Assembly: GCF_001552175.1 (NCBI RefSeq)
Contig: NZ_BCQR01000029.1
Location: 1 to 64,000 of the forward strand
Direction: 5' to 3'
From: Actinomadura kijaniata NBRC 14229
GTDB taxonomy: Bacteria; Actinomycetota; Actinomycetes; Streptosporangiales; Streptosporangiaceae
DNA: 64,000 nt
Below the pieces are notes generated by a model. The model had not been told where the DNA came from. It was given only the letters and a program-made list of their open reading frames with translations, and made no database searches. The translations under genes were made by a program, and so were the position numbers. Below are positions 48,851-58,193 of this stretch, in pieces. How positions within the stretch are numbered: position 1 is the stretch's first letter; each line of letters begins with the position of its first letter.

Positions 48851-50391
48851 CGTCCCTCCCCGGCGCCCGCCGCCGGGCCCGCGGGCGGCGCGCCGGCCGG
48901 GGCCTGGGGCAGCCGGATCCGCCACTGCCGCAGGTCGGCGTCGAACGTCGCCACCAGCGTCACCCGTCCCGACGCGTGGATCCGGTACATCCGCGCGCCG
49001 TGCGGCAGCCGCTGACTGTTGATCTTGAATTCGGGGATCGCGGACCCGTCGCCGGGCGCGTATCCCGACCCCGGGAACGGGGCCTTCTCGATGACCCACC
49101 CGCCCGGGATGATCCCCATGCTCCACTCGTCGATCCCGCCCAGCGGCGTCCGGAACAGCTCCGGCTTGGCCGCGGGCCACCGGATCACGTGGACCGCCTC
49201 GTCGGCGGACGAGAACGGCGTCCCCTCGTACACCAGCCCCAGCCCGCGCACGAGCTTGGCCGGGGTGTCCAGCTCCAGCACGTCGCCCAGCCGGTGCACG
49301 TACCCGGCGACGCGGTCGTAGCCGCCGTCCAGGTAGTGCGCCACGTGGTCGGGCCGGATCACCTTCTGCATGACGACCGCGCCGCCGTCGTCGACGGTCG
49401 CGGTGTCCTCCGGCTCCGCCGCGGGGGAGGGGGGTGGCTGCGGAGCGGACGGCCGCGCGGACGGAACGTGACCGTTTCCGGCCACCGGCCGTTCGGCGGC
49501 CGACGGCCCGGCGGCGACCGGCGGTTCGGCGGGCGGAGGTTCGGCGGGCGGAGGTTCGGGGAGCGGCGGTTCGGCGGCGGGCGGCGCCGGCTGGAGGAGC
49601 AGCAGCGCGGACGCGTCCAGGTAGGCCGCGCTCGGCAGTCCCGGGTTCACCGCCAGCCGCCAGTCCGGATGCGGCCAGTCCCGGGCCAGCCGCTCCAGCG
49701 TCGCGGGCCGGTGGTGGACCGCCTGGCCGCGCAGCGACCGGTCCATCGCCTCCGGCGAGGTGAACGCCAGCACGAACGTCCCGTCGCCGAACCGGGCCGT
49801 CGCGTACCGGTCCCCGGCCGCCGACGGGTCGCCCGGGGCGGGCAGGCACAGCGTGACGCCCGCCAGGAGCTCCAGGTACCGCCGCTGGTCACCGCGTTCG
49901 CGGGCGGCGGCCAGCGCCGCCTCCAGGTCGGCCTCGGCGGCGCTGCCCGGCGTCCGCTCCGCCTCGGGGATCGCCACCGGGATGCCGAGGCCCGGCAGCG
50001 CCAGCGCCCCGCCCCCGGTCCGGCCGGCCTGGTACACCAGCTCCAGCGGCGTGCGCACCCCGTACACGTCGCGGAACGCCGCCACCATCCGCGCCGCCAG
50101 CCGCCCGCACGCCTCGGTGAACGCGTCGTCGGCGGGGGCGCGGTCCCACCAGTTGCGCCGCGCGTCGTCGTCGGGCGGTCGCCATCCCAGCCCGGCCAGC
50201 CGCCGTTCCTGCCGTCCCGACAGCGGCCGGGGCAGGAACGCGCTGCCGACCGCCTCGGCGTCCAGCACGTCGTCCGCCCGCATCGCCTGCGTGTAGGGCA
50301 GGCCGCCGGGCCCCTGCACGATCAGGAACGACCGGGCCGGGAGCCGCATCAGCTCGACGGCCAGCCGTTCGGCGAAGTCGTTCCAGTCCAA
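48847..50391 (-). CDS. TY-Chap/SseB-like domain protein
   Basis: 514 residues in four parts. A TY-Chap-like N-domain (about 1-115, [20 protein letters not shown] through [20 protein letters not shown]) is followed by an SseB-like domain (about 180-285, [20 protein letters not shown] through [31 protein letters not shown]). A Pro/Glu/Ala-rich linker and a C-terminal domain follow ([27 protein letters not shown] to [24 protein letters not shown]). TY-Chap domains are secretion-chaperone-like folds found near type VII systems; none is seen here. The TTG start aligns with the conserved (M/L)xW(N/S)(D/E)FA of the paralogue. The domain names rest on recalled patterns and need a profile search. Confidence 0.68.
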   Translation of the reverse strand: MDWNDFAERLAVELMRLPARSFLIVQGPGGLPYTQAMRADDVLDAEAVGSAFLPRPLSGRQERRLAGLGWRPPDDDARRNWWDRAPADDAFTEACGRLAARMVAAFRDVYGVRTPLELVYQAGRTGGGALALPGLGIPVAIPEAERTPGSAAEADLEAALAAARERGDQRRYLELLAGVTLCLPAPGDPSAAGDRYATARFGDGTFVLAFTSPEAMDRSLRGQAVHHRPATLERLARDWPHPDWRLAVNPGLPSAAYLDASALLLLQPAPPAAEPPLPEPPPAEPPPAEPPVAAGPSAAERPVAGNGHVPSARPSAPQPPPSPAAEPEDTATVDDGGAVVMQKVIRPDHVAHYLDGGYDRVAGYVHRLGDVLELDTPAKLVRGLGLVYEGTPFSSADEAVHVIRWPAAKPELFRTPLGGIDEWSMGIIPGGWVIEKAPFPGSGYAPGDGSAIPEFKINSQRLPHGARMYRIHASGRVTLVATFDADLRQWRIRLPQAPAGAPPAGPAAGAGEGR

Positions 50392-50470
50392 TGGGTCCCA
50401 ACCCTCGCGTGCTCGACCTGACGTACCAGAAGTTAGCCGCCCGGCCGGGCCCGCGGGACCCGGCCCCGGC

Positions 50471-51886
50471 TCATTCGGTGCCGAGCGTGGAGGCCAGGTC
50501 GGTGCGGACCGGGGTCCAGACCCCGCCGATCGCGTCGTAGACCGCGACGAGCAGCTCGCCGTCGTCGGTGGCCTGCCACATCCGGGTGCCCTGCGACGGC
50601 CGGATGACCGGCGGCCCCGGAGGCGCGGGCGGCACGGGCGGCACCGGGGGTACTGCGGCGGGCTCGGGCTCGGTGGGCGCGCCGTAGGGCAGCGCGGGAA
50701 CGGGCTCCTCGGCCACCGGGGGCTCCGCGAGGGCCTCCAGGGGGAGCGGCACCGGGGGCTCCACGGGGGGCGCCACCAGAGGCTCCACGGGAGGCGCCAC
50801 CGGGGCCTCCGCGAGGGGCGCCACAGGGGGCTCCACCGAAGGCGTCACCGGCGGTACCGTCGGAGGCTCCACCTGAGGCGGCATCGCCTGCGCCGTCGGC
50901 GGGGCCACCGGAGGCGTCGCGGGCGGTTCCGGCGTGGGGGCGGTGCGCTGCTGCTTGTCCAGGCGGGTCACCGTGGCGACGTCCAGGTGCACCTCGCTGG
51001 GCAGGCCCGGGTTGACCGCCAGCTGCCAGGCCGGATCCGGCCACACCGCCAGCAGCGCCCCGAACGAGGTGTTCTGCCAGCTCAGCGGCGTTCCGGGCAG
51101 CAGCAGATGGGCGGCGGCCAGCGCCTGCGGCGAGGTGAACACCGTGACGTAGACGCCCGACCCGATCGTGGTGGTCGGCAGGCCCGCGCCGGGCACGGCC
51201 GGGGCGGGGATCACCAGCGCGGCCGTCAGCAGCAGCTCGAAGTAGGTGGCGTGGTCGGCGCGCTGCTTGGCGTCGGCCAGCAGCGGCTCCAGCTCGTCGG
51301 GCAGGTCCGGCGCGGGCGCGGTGAACGTCTCCCCGAACGCCGGGACCGCCCCGTTCGCGTGGGGGACGGCGCCGGTCCCGGCGGGCGGCGGCGGGGCCTC
51401 CACCAGGGGCGGCAGCTCGCCGGTCGCGGGCCGGACGTGCTCGACCCGGCCGGGGTCGGCGACGTCGATCCCGAAGTCCGGCAGCTCGATCAGCCCGGTG
51501 CCGTGCCGGTGGAACGACTCGTACACCAGGTCCGAGGGCCGCCGCACGCCCTGCACGTCGCGCAGCGCGGTGACCATGACGTCGGCGAGGCGGCCGTGGT
51601 CCTCGGGGCCGGCGAACGCGGGCAGCTCGGTCCACCAGTTGCGCGGCGCGGGTTCGCCGGGCGGGCGCCACCCGGCGTCGCTCATGACCTCCTCGTCGGC
51701 GAGGGTGAGCAGCAGCGGCCCGTCCAGGAAGTTGTTGCTGACGGCCTCGGCGTACAGCCGGTCCGGCTCGCGCATGGCCTGGACGTAGTGCCGGCTCTCC
51801 TCGCGCTCGCGCACGATGAGGATGGTGTCGGTGTCGAGCGCCGCCAGCTCACGTCCCAGCCGCCGGGCGAACTCGGACCACTCCAA
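50471..51886 (-). CDS. TY-Chap/SseB-like paralogue with Pro/Glu/Val repeats
   Basis: About 471 residues, paralogue of the next downstream gene. The N-domain is LEWSEFARRLGRELAALDTD through AGWRPPGEPAPRNWWTELP. The SseB-like domain (YFELLLTAALVIPAPAVPGA through [25 protein letters not shown]) is followed by a long degenerate repeat of PP-V-E-P/A units (about residues 320-400). A short C-terminal beta segment (MWQATDDGELLVAVYDAIGGVWTPVR) replaces the paralogue's larger end domain. The start is TTG at 51886 or 51889, judged by GAGGGA 6-9 bases upstream; the frame is open to 51994. Function unknown; co-oriented with its paralogue, 79 bases apart. Confidence 0.66.
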   Translation of the reverse strand: MEWSEFARRLGRELAALDTDTILIVREREESRHYVQAMREPDRLYAEAVSNNFLDGPLLLTLADEEVMSDAGWRPPGEPAPRNWWTELPAFAGPEDHGRLADVMVTALRDVQGVRRPSDLVYESFHRHGTGLIELPDFGIDVADPGRVEHVRPATGELPPLVEAPPPPAGTGAVPHANGAVPAFGETFTAPAPDLPDELEPLLADAKQRADHATYFELLLTAALVIPAPAVPGAGLPTTTIGSGVYVTVFTSPQALAAAHLLLPGTPLSWQNTSFGALLAVWPDPAWQLAVNPGLPSEVHLDVATVTRLDKQQRTAPTPEPPATPPVAPPTAQAMPPQVEPPTVPPVTPSVEPPVAPLAEAPVAPPVEPLVAPPVEPPVPLPLEALAEPPVAEEPVPALPYGAPTEPEPAAVPPVPPVPPAPPGPPVIRPSQGTRMWQATDDGELLVAVYDAIGGVWTPVRTDLASTLGTE

Positions 51887-51990
51887 CAAGATCACTCCCT
51901 CAGCCCCGGGGACGTCCCCCGGTCCCCCGTACGCCCCATGCCAGAGATCCCGATGATTGTCGCCCCGGACGCTTTCTGGCAAACCGGACG

Positions 51991-53610
51991 TCACTCAGGT
52001 GGCGGTTCGTGACGCAGCACACGTAGCGCGTCGCGCAGCCCCTGCGGATCGTGACCGTGCCGCTCCAGCACGTCGATCAGCCTGTGGAGGATCTCGTGGC
52101 GCTCGTAGCCGACGTCCAGCAGCGCCTGGGCGGTCTCCCACAGCTGCGGCGGGTCGCCGTCCCACAACCGCCCGGCGAGCCGCTCGTGGGCGTCCAGGTG
52201 GGCCTCGTCGGCGCCGGGGTGCTCGAACTCCAGCAGGATGCGGCGGTCGCCGGGGTCGCCGGGGTCGAGCTTGGTCAGATCGACCCTGCCGTGCTTGCCG
52301 TGCCGTCCCGGCAGCCGGTGCGTCCCCGACAGGAACGGCAGCGTGAACGCCCGCCGGGGCAGCGCCTCCAGGTCCCCGTCCGGCAGCAGCCGGTCCACGA
52401 TCTCCCGGTCCAGCCCGAACGCCGACGGGTCGCGGTAGGACTCGGCGAACTTGGCGGTGGCGTCCCAGACGGCGTCGAGCGTCGCGCGCACGCCCTCCTC
52501 GGGCAGCCCGGTGCGCTTGCCCGCCCACCGCACCCACGCCGCCAGCACGTGCGGCACGGCCTCCTGCTCGGCCCTGGACAGCAGCACCTTGCGCGGCAGC
52601 CAGTCCAGCAGGAACATCTCGGCCTTCAGCGGCGACACCCGCAGCGGCCGCCCGAAGTCGTGGGCGCACCCGTAGTCGATGATCCGGTCCACGCAGCGGC
52701 TGGCCGCCGACCGGTCCGACAGCTCCTCGGCCTCGTCGGACGCCAGGAACCGCGCGGCGAGCGTGGCGCGCCGGTCGTGGCCGTGCACGGCGGGCGCCGG
52801 GACCCTGCCGCCGGGCGGCAGCGCCCGCACCCGCGACCGCACGAACGCGTGGTAGGAGCCGAAGTTCTCGTTGACCGGCGGGTCGTCGACGGCGTCGGTG
52901 CGTTCCAGCGCCCGTTGCAGCAGCGCCCGCGTGTCGCGCGGATCGACCTCCTCGAACCGCATCAGCGGGTTCTCGCGGCTCTCCCGGCGGCAGTGCTCCA
53001 GCAGCTTGTCCACCCGCGACGACACCCACGCGTCGCGCACCATCCCCGGCGCGGGCGGGCGGCCCGAACGCGCCGGGGCGTTCGGCACCGGCTCGGCCTT
53101 GTTGCGGTCCACCAGGACCACCAGCGCGTGCCGGTCGGCCCCGCCGTAGGTGAACGTGCACACGACCGACTCCTGGTCGCCGTACACGTCGCGGGAGACG
53201 TAACACTGCTCGGGGGTGACCATGCCGACGTGCTCGGCCCAGCCGGGGCGGGCGACGCCGCGTTCCATCAGCTCCAGCGCGGCCTGCTCGGCGAGGACCT
53301 CCTGCCGCCGGGTGCCGAGGTTGGCGATCCCGGTGAGCAGCGCCAGGGCGGCGGGCGTCCCGGCCCGCGCGGCGTGCCCGATCAGCGCCTCGCCGATGAC
53401 CTCCTCGACGTCCCCGCCCGGCATCCGGTGCCCCCACCACGACCCGAGGATCTCGCTGACGATCAGCTCGGCGTCCAGCGGGGAGCGCACGGCCAGCAGC
53501 TCGCGGGCGTGCCGCAGCATCCCGTCGAAGATCGCCGAGACCTCGCCGGGGGGCTCGCGGCGATCCCGCGCGGGGTCGCCGGAGGAACGGCGGGGGCTGC
53601 GCGAACTCAC
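51991..53610 (-). CDS. Conserved actinobacterial protein, DUF1841-like C-terminus
   Basis: 539 residues, soluble. I do not know its function. The N-terminal part contains HARELLAVRSPLDAELIVSEILGSWWGH and a predicted helical/beta mix with FTYGGADRHALVVLVDRNK. The middle is helical (ASRCVDRIIDYGCAHDFGRPL). The final 80 residues (EHPGADEAHLDAHERLAGRLWDGDPP followed by LDVGYERHEILHRLIDVLERHG) resemble DUF1841, a short helical domain with a conserved RHE...H motif. ATG 53610 lies about 80 bp downstream of the next unit's end. It is first in the minus-strand run leading to the TY-Chap/SseB-like genes. Confidence 0.7.
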   Translation of the reverse strand: MSSRSPRRSSGDPARDRREPPGEVSAIFDGMLRHARELLAVRSPLDAELIVSEILGSWWGHRMPGGDVEEVIGEALIGHAARAGTPAALALLTGIANLGTRRQEVLAEQAALELMERGVARPGWAEHVGMVTPEQCYVSRDVYGDQESVVCTFTYGGADRHALVVLVDRNKAEPVPNAPARSGRPPAPGMVRDAWVSSRVDKLLEHCRRESRENPLMRFEEVDPRDTRALLQRALERTDAVDDPPVNENFGSYHAFVRSRVRALPPGGRVPAPAVHGHDRRATLAARFLASDEAEELSDRSAASRCVDRIIDYGCAHDFGRPLRVSPLKAEMFLLDWLPRKVLLSRAEQEAVPHVLAAWVRWAGKRTGLPEEGVRATLDAVWDATAKFAESYRDPSAFGLDREIVDRLLPDGDLEALPRRAFTLPFLSGTHRLPGRHGKHGRVDLTKLDPGDPGDRRILLEFEHPGADEAHLDAHERLAGRLWDGDPPQLWETAQALLDVGYERHEILHRLIDVLERHGHDPQGLRDALRVLRHEPPPE

Positions 53611-53691
53611 CTCTATAGCTTCGCAGATCCGTCGCCGGGCGTTGCCCAGGACGCCGCCGTGCGGCCGAATTGGGACGGATCGCGACAGTCG

Positions 53692-54009
53692 TCAGCCGTC
53701 GACGCCGCCCTTCCCGGTGCCGCCGGCGCCGCCGTCCGCGCGGTGCGGGACGTGCCCGGGCAGCGCACCGCCCCAGGGCCCGGCCGCCCGCCCCGACGGG
53801 GGCTCGGACTTGACCATGCCGATCAGGTGCTCACGCGCCATACGCTCCACCAGTGCCGGGGTGGGGTTGACGCCCAGATGGGTCATGACGGCCTGAACGT
53901 CGGCGACGCATCGCTCGACGGCGTCCACGGTGAAGGTCATGAACTCGGCCGCCAGCCGCCGGGCGAGCACCTGGCGTGTCTCGCTCCGGTGGTCGGCCAA
54001 TGCAGGCAT
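53692..54009 (-). CDS. Small three-helix-bundle protein
   Basis: 105 residues. The first 65 form three short amphipathic helices (TRQVLARRLAAEFMTFTVDAVERCVADVQAVMTHLGVNPTPALVERMAREHLIGM), a pattern I associate with the small actinobacterial three-helix dimerisation proteins. The C-terminal 40 residues are Gly/Pro-rich and probably disordered. There is one Cys and no catalytic motif. It is a stand-alone gene; ATG 54009 with GGAGGTAGTGCGCTG-like sequence upstream. Function unknown. Confidence 0.65.
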   Translation of the reverse strand: MPALADHRSETRQVLARRLAAEFMTFTVDAVERCVADVQAVMTHLGVNPTPALVERMAREHLIGMVKSEPPSGRAAGPWGGALPGHVPHRADGGAGGTGKGGVDG

Positions 54010-54184
54010 CAGCGCACTACCTCCGCGCCGCAGGGACCGGCGGACGGAATGGACCGCCGGGTCAAGGCGCCGACCCCGATCGGAGGCCGCCGGGTCCGCG
54101 CCTCGTGCTCATTCCAACCCTTTCCCCGGCAGAGTCAAGACCTCCCCAGGTCGGGACCAGAAGATTCCACATAGTGTTCGCCGG

Positions 54185-54850
54185 TCACTCTCCCGGTGGT
54201 CCCTCCAGCCACCCCCGGTGGTGGCGTGCCGCCCAGTCGCGGCCGACCCTCCCGGACCACATGCCGGCCAGCGCCCCGCGGTCCCGCGACGCCTCCCACA
54301 GGTGCCCGGCGGTCACGACCAGCACGGCCAGGAACAGCCAGTCGTGCACGAACGTCGCGCCCGTCCGCCACCGGTCGGGGAACGGCCCCGGAAACGCCAT
54401 GATCGCCCCGGTGCCCAGCAGCACCAGCACCGCGCCCGCGGTGAACGCCGCGTTCAGCTTCTGCCCGGCGTTGAACTTGCCGACCGGCAGCACGCCCCGC
54501 CCGCCGACCGTCGCGCGCCGGTCGCGCCGCCGCAGCCACGCCCAGTCGTGCGGCGCGAACCGGTCCAGCCGCCGCAGGTCCGCCCGGAACGCCCGCGACG
54601 CCAGCCCCAGCAGCACCGGCGCCGGCAGCGCGAACCCGCACCACAGGTGCACCGTCTTGACCAAGCCGCGCCGCCCCACCGCAGCCGACAGGGGCGGGAA
54701 GTACAGCAGCGCCGCCGTCACCAGGCACCCGAGCATCAGCAGCGCCAGCGCGTGGTGGACCCACCGTTCGGCCCGCGTGAACCGCTCGATCAGCTCAGGT
54801 GGGCCGGTCGTCGCGTCCGTTGGACCGCCCGACCCACGCGTCGACGTCAT
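54185..54850 (-). CDS. Membrane cytochrome b subunit (cytochrome b561/FdnI-like)
   Basis: 221 residues with four membrane helices. Haem-ligating histidines lie in RFTRAERWVHHALALLMLG, KTVHLWCGFALPAPVLLG, FVHDWLFLAVLVVTAGHLWEA; GAVLVLLGTGAIMAF is helix 3. The pattern fits the di-haem cytochrome b of formate dehydrogenase gamma or the YedZ-like partner of periplasmic molybdenum enzymes. Its start overlaps the end of the preceding molybdenum oxidoreductase gene by about 56 bases, so the two proteins are almost certainly one membrane complex passing electrons to or from quinone. ATG 54850. Confidence 0.86.
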   Translation of the reverse strand: MTSTRGSGGPTDATTGPPELIERFTRAERWVHHALALLMLGCLVTAALLYFPPLSAAVGRRGLVKTVHLWCGFALPAPVLLGLASRAFRADLRRLDRFAPHDWAWLRRRDRRATVGGRGVLPVGKFNAGQKLNAAFTAGAVLVLLGTGAIMAFPGPFPDRWRTGATFVHDWLFLAVLVVTAGHLWEASRDRGALAGMWSGRVGRDWAARHHRGWLEGPPGE

Positions 54851-55487
54851 ATCCGCGTTCCTCCCAGTACCCGGGCACCACGCGGTCGACGACCTCGATC
54901 CCGCCCAGCCACTTGAGCGACTTGTAGCCGTACATCGGCGCCACCAGCAGCCGCACCGGCCCGCCGTGGTCGTGGCCGACCGGCCCGTCCCGCATCCCCG
55001 TCGCCACCAGCACGTCGCGCCGCCGCGCCTGCTCCAGCGTCAGCGACTCGGTGTAGACCCCGTCGAACGACCGGAACAGCACCGCCCGCGCCCGCGCCGA
55101 CGCCCCGACCGCGTCCAGCAGGTCCGGCAGCGCCACCCCCGACCACGCCACGTCCGGCACCCGCCACCCGGTCACGCACTGGAAGTCCCGCGTGATCCGC
55201 GTCTGCGGCAGCCGCGCCAGGTCCGCCATCGCGAACGCGCGCGGCCGCTCCACCAGCCCGCCCACCGTGATCCGGTGCTCGGCGGCCGACCGCCGCCGCA
55301 CCGACGGCACCACCGAGTAGAACCGGAACCCGCCCGCCGCCGGCAGCAGGTCGCCCAGCGGCGCGACCGGCGCGACCGCCCGGTTCACGCCGTCCTGCAC
55401 CGACGCGCCCACCACGACCCCGACCGCGCCGAGCCCGAGCATCCCCAGCACCACGCGCCGCCCGACGGGCCGCCCAGCTTCGTCCAC
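54795..55487 (-). CDS. Exported molybdopterin oxidoreductase (sulfite-oxidase/MsrP fold)
   Basis: About 230 residues from GTG 55487. The N-terminus carries a twin-arginine pair in GRRVVLGMLGLGAVGVVVGA, consistent with Tat export or a membrane anchor. The molybdenum-ligand Cys is Cys104 in DFQCVTGWRVPDVAWSGV, the sulfite-oxidase superfamily signature. MYGYKSLKWLGGIEVVD is the C-terminal signature. It lacks the dimerisation domain of true sulfite oxidases, as in MsrP. With the overlapping cytochrome b gene it probably reduces or oxidises a small periplasmic substrate such as a sulfoxide. The longer frame to 55523 is possible. Confidence 0.85.
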   Translation of the reverse strand: MDEAGRPVGRRVVLGMLGLGAVGVVVGASVQDGVNRAVAPVAPLGDLLPAAGGFRFYSVVPSVRRRSAAEHRITVGGLVERPRAFAMADLARLPQTRITRDFQCVTGWRVPDVAWSGVALPDLLDAVGASARARAVLFRSFDGVYTESLTLEQARRRDVLVATGMRDGPVGHDHGGPVRLLVAPMYGYKSLKWLGGIEVVDRVVPGYWEERGYDVDAWVGRSNGRDDRPT

Positions 55488-55572
55488 ACCCCCATCACAA
55501 CACCACGGGCCCCCGCCCGCCACGCCCAGACCCCGCCGGTAAGACTTCCGTCAGATCTGATCCGTCAGATCC

Positions 55573-55758
55573 AAGCTGTCGCGCACGCACGCGCTGCCCG
55601 GCTTCGGCAGGCGGAAGGCGCAGATCTTCCTGGCGCTGCCGGGCAAGCGGTACGGCGTGCGGCCCGAGGCGCCGGCGAAGGTGCGGGCGTTCGAGCAGGA
55701 GGCCGAGGCCGCCGCCAAGGCGGCGAAGGCCGAGAAGGCCGCCGCCGGGTGGTCCGGA
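55573..55758 (+). pseudogene. Remnant of an HhH-GPD base-excision repair gene
   Basis: The fragment reads SRTHALPGFGRRKAQIFLAL, PGKRYGVRPEAPAKVRAFEQ and then an Ala/Lys-rich tail. This is recognisable as the hairpin and C-terminus of the actinobacterial HhH-GPD DNA glycosylase. It has no start, the first two-thirds are missing, and the expected 30-40 residues between GVRPE and KVRAF are deleted. Direct repeats CCGTCAGATC (55548-55557 and 55562-55571) lie at its left edge. It is unrelated in detail to the 38.8-kb HhH gene. No stop marks its own end in this frame before the next gene's region. Confidence 0.7.
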
Positions 55759-55988
55759 GGTTCTTTACCCCTTCTTTGCCGACCGGGGCGGACCGGCGCA
55801 CGACACTGGGACGCGACGCGACACAGATGTCCGTCAGCCCTTCCGTCCACGGCCAACCATCGGGATGATGAGAACCTGACTCCGACCGGTGTTGTGATGG
55901 AGGCGGGAGCGCTAGCCTGCTCCCATTCACGCATAGTGATGAAAACTTGCCGCGCGGTGCGGAACCCCCTGGGGCGGAGGTGTTGTCC

Positions 55989-58193
55989 ATGAGCACCGAG
56001 ACGTCCGTTCCGCATCCCCGGACCTCTGCGGTGGAGGGCCCAGACATGGACGCGTTCGACGACGCCCTGTACTCCGCCCTCATGAAGCAGGCCCCCGCGG
56101 GGATCGCGTACTTCGACACGGAGCTGCGCTGCCGCCGCGCCGGCGAGGCGCTGGCCGGGCTGCTCGGCGTGTCCGGCGCCGGCCTGGAGCGCCACACCCC
56201 CGCCCAGGCGCTGCCCGAGGCCCTGGCCGCCGAGGTCGAGGCCGCGCTGCGCGAGGTCCTGGCGGGCGAGGGCGCGCCGCTGGAGACCGACCTGATCGTC
56301 TCCGCGGGGGCCGACAAGCCCGCCGACACCGAGAATCCCGAGCACGCCGAGCACGCCGGGAACGCCGGCGGTGGCGGCCTCGCCGCGCCGCTGCCCCTCG
56401 GCACCGCCGGCGGCCTCGGCCCCGGCGACCGCGTCCTGTCGTGCCTGTGGCTGCCGGTCCGCGCCGCCGACGGCGCCGTGCGCGGCGTCGCGCTGACCGC
56501 CCACGACGTCACCGAGCGCCGCCGCGCCGAGGAGATCATCCGCCGCAAGGAGCAGCGGTACCGCTCCCTGGTCGAGGCCTCCTCCCAGGTCGTGTGGGTG
56601 ACCGGCCCGGACGGGCGGCCGCTGGACGACGCCCCCGAGTGGCGCGCCATCACCGGCCAGACCCCCGAGGACTACGCCGCCGGCGGCTGGCTCGCGGTCG
56701 TCCACGGCGACGACCGCGCCCGCGTCGAGGCGATCTGGAACGAGTGCGTCGCCGACGAGCGCGTCTTCGAGACCGGCTACCGCATCCGCACCCGGTCCGG
56801 CGGCCACCGCCACTTCGACGTGCGCGCCGTCCCGATCCGCCAGGGCGACGAGGTCATCGAGTGGGTCGGCGCCAACACCGACGTGACCGGGCAGAAGGAG
56901 GCCGAGGAGATGCGCGGCCGCCTCACCGAGCAGCTGTCGGCCGCCGCGCTGCGCACCGCCCGCCTCCAGCAGGCCACCTCCATGCTCGCCGAGGCGCTCA
57001 CCGTCTCCCAGGTCGTCCAGGTGATCACCGAGGTCGGCCGGTCGGCGATCGGCGCCGACTACTCGGCGGTGGCGCTGCTGGACGACGACAAGCTGCGGCT
57101 GTCGATCGTCACCCCGTCGCCGCCCGGCGGCGAGACGGCCCCGCGCCCGGCCACCCGCGACGACATCCGGGTCAGTGACCAGACGGTCATGTCGGTCGCG
57201 GTCCGCGAGTCCCGCCCGTTCCTGGCCCAGCACCCCGACGAGCTGCGCCTCCAGCTGGGCCGCGACGAGGCCGAGCTGTTCACCCAGCACAACGAGGAAC
57301 GCGCCTGGGTCGGCCTGCCCCTGCTGGCCGCCGGGGCCCCGATCGGCGCGCTGCGGTTCTCCTTCACCCGCCCCCGCGAGATCACCGAGGAGGAGCGCGT
57401 CTTCCTGGAGGCCCTCGCCGGCCAGTGCGCCCTGGCCGTCGAACGCGCCCTGCTGTTCGAACGCGAGCACAAGACCGCCGAGGAGCTCCAGCGCAGCCTG
57501 CTGCCCACCGCCCTGCCGCAGCTGCCCGGCATGGTGCTGGCCGCCCGCTACAACCCCGCCACCCGCCACGTGCAGGTCGGCGGCGACTGGTACGACGTGT
57601 TCCGCCTCCCCGACGACCGCCTGGCCGTCGCGGCGGGCGACGTCATGGGCAAGGGCGTGCTCGCCGCCGCCGGGATGGGCCGCGTCCGCAACGCCCTGCG
57701 CGCCCTGGCCCTCAACGACCCCCGCCCCGCCGCCGTCCTGGCCGGGCTGGACCGCCTGTTCAGCGCCACCGAGGACGAGGAGCAGTTCACGACCGTCGCC
57801 TACGCGGTCATCGACCCCGAGACCGGCCAGGGCGCCTTCAGCAACGCCGGTCACCCGCCACCCCTGCTGATCTCCCCGGACGCCCCCGCCCGCGTCTCCA
57901 CCAACGAGCCGGGAACCCCGCTCGGCTGGCCCTCGCAGCGCCAGCAGACAAGTTTTTCCATCGAAACCGGCAACACTGTGGTCTTCTATTCCGATGGACT
58001 TGTGGAGAACCGTAGGCGTGGGGTGGACGCCGGGCTGGAGGAACTGGTCTCCGTCGCGGCCGACGCCCCACCTGAAGTGGTAGGAGATCCGGAAAGACTC
58101 GTCGACTTCCTGGTCGATCGGATGCTTGCGGGTTACGAGCAAGTTGACGATGTGACCGTACTCGCCCTGCACGTCCCGCCGAAGACCGTTTGA
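55989..58193 (+). CDS. PAS-PAS-GAF-SpoIIE (PP2C) serine phosphatase
   Basis: 734 residues. Domains in order: a PAS-like sensor (about 20-165), a second PAS with PAC (about 180-310, EEIIRRKEQRYRSLVEASSQVVWV through ANTDVTGQKEAEEMRGRL), a GAF domain (about 340-480), and a SpoIIE/PP2C phosphatase (about 510-730). The phosphatase motifs are VGGDWYDVF, GDVMGKGVLAAAGMGRVRNAL, FSNAGHPPPLL and VFYSDGLVENR. These phosphatases dephosphorylate anti-anti-sigma factors and so tune sigma-B-like stress pathways. No anti-sigma gene is adjacent. ATG 55989 has GGAGG eight bases upstream. It sits immediately before the principal sigma factor, on the same strand, but with a 266-bp gap. Confidence 0.92.
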   Translation: MSTETSVPHPRTSAVEGPDMDAFDDALYSALMKQAPAGIAYFDTELRCRRAGEALAGLLGVSGAGLERHTPAQALPEALAAEVEAALREVLAGEGAPLETDLIVSAGADKPADTENPEHAEHAGNAGGGGLAAPLPLGTAGGLGPGDRVLSCLWLPVRAADGAVRGVALTAHDVTERRRAEEIIRRKEQRYRSLVEASSQVVWVTGPDGRPLDDAPEWRAITGQTPEDYAAGGWLAVVHGDDRARVEAIWNECVADERVFETGYRIRTRSGGHRHFDVRAVPIRQGDEVIEWVGANTDVTGQKEAEEMRGRLTEQLSAAALRTARLQQATSMLAEALTVSQVVQVITEVGRSAIGADYSAVALLDDDKLRLSIVTPSPPGGETAPRPATRDDIRVSDQTVMSVAVRESRPFLAQHPDELRLQLGRDEAELFTQHNEERAWVGLPLLAAGAPIGALRFSFTRPREITEEERVFLEALAGQCALAVERALLFEREHKTAEELQRSLLPTALPQLPGMVLAARYNPATRHVQVGGDWYDVFRLPDDRLAVAAGDVMGKGVLAAAGMGRVRNALRALALNDPRPAAVLAGLDRLFSATEDEEQFTTVAYAVIDPETGQGAFSNAGHPPPLLISPDAPARVSTNEPGTPLGWPSQRQQTSFSIETGNTVVFYSDGLVENRRRGVDAGLEELVSVAADAPPEVVGDPERLVDFLVDRMLAGYEQVDDVTVLALHVPPKTV

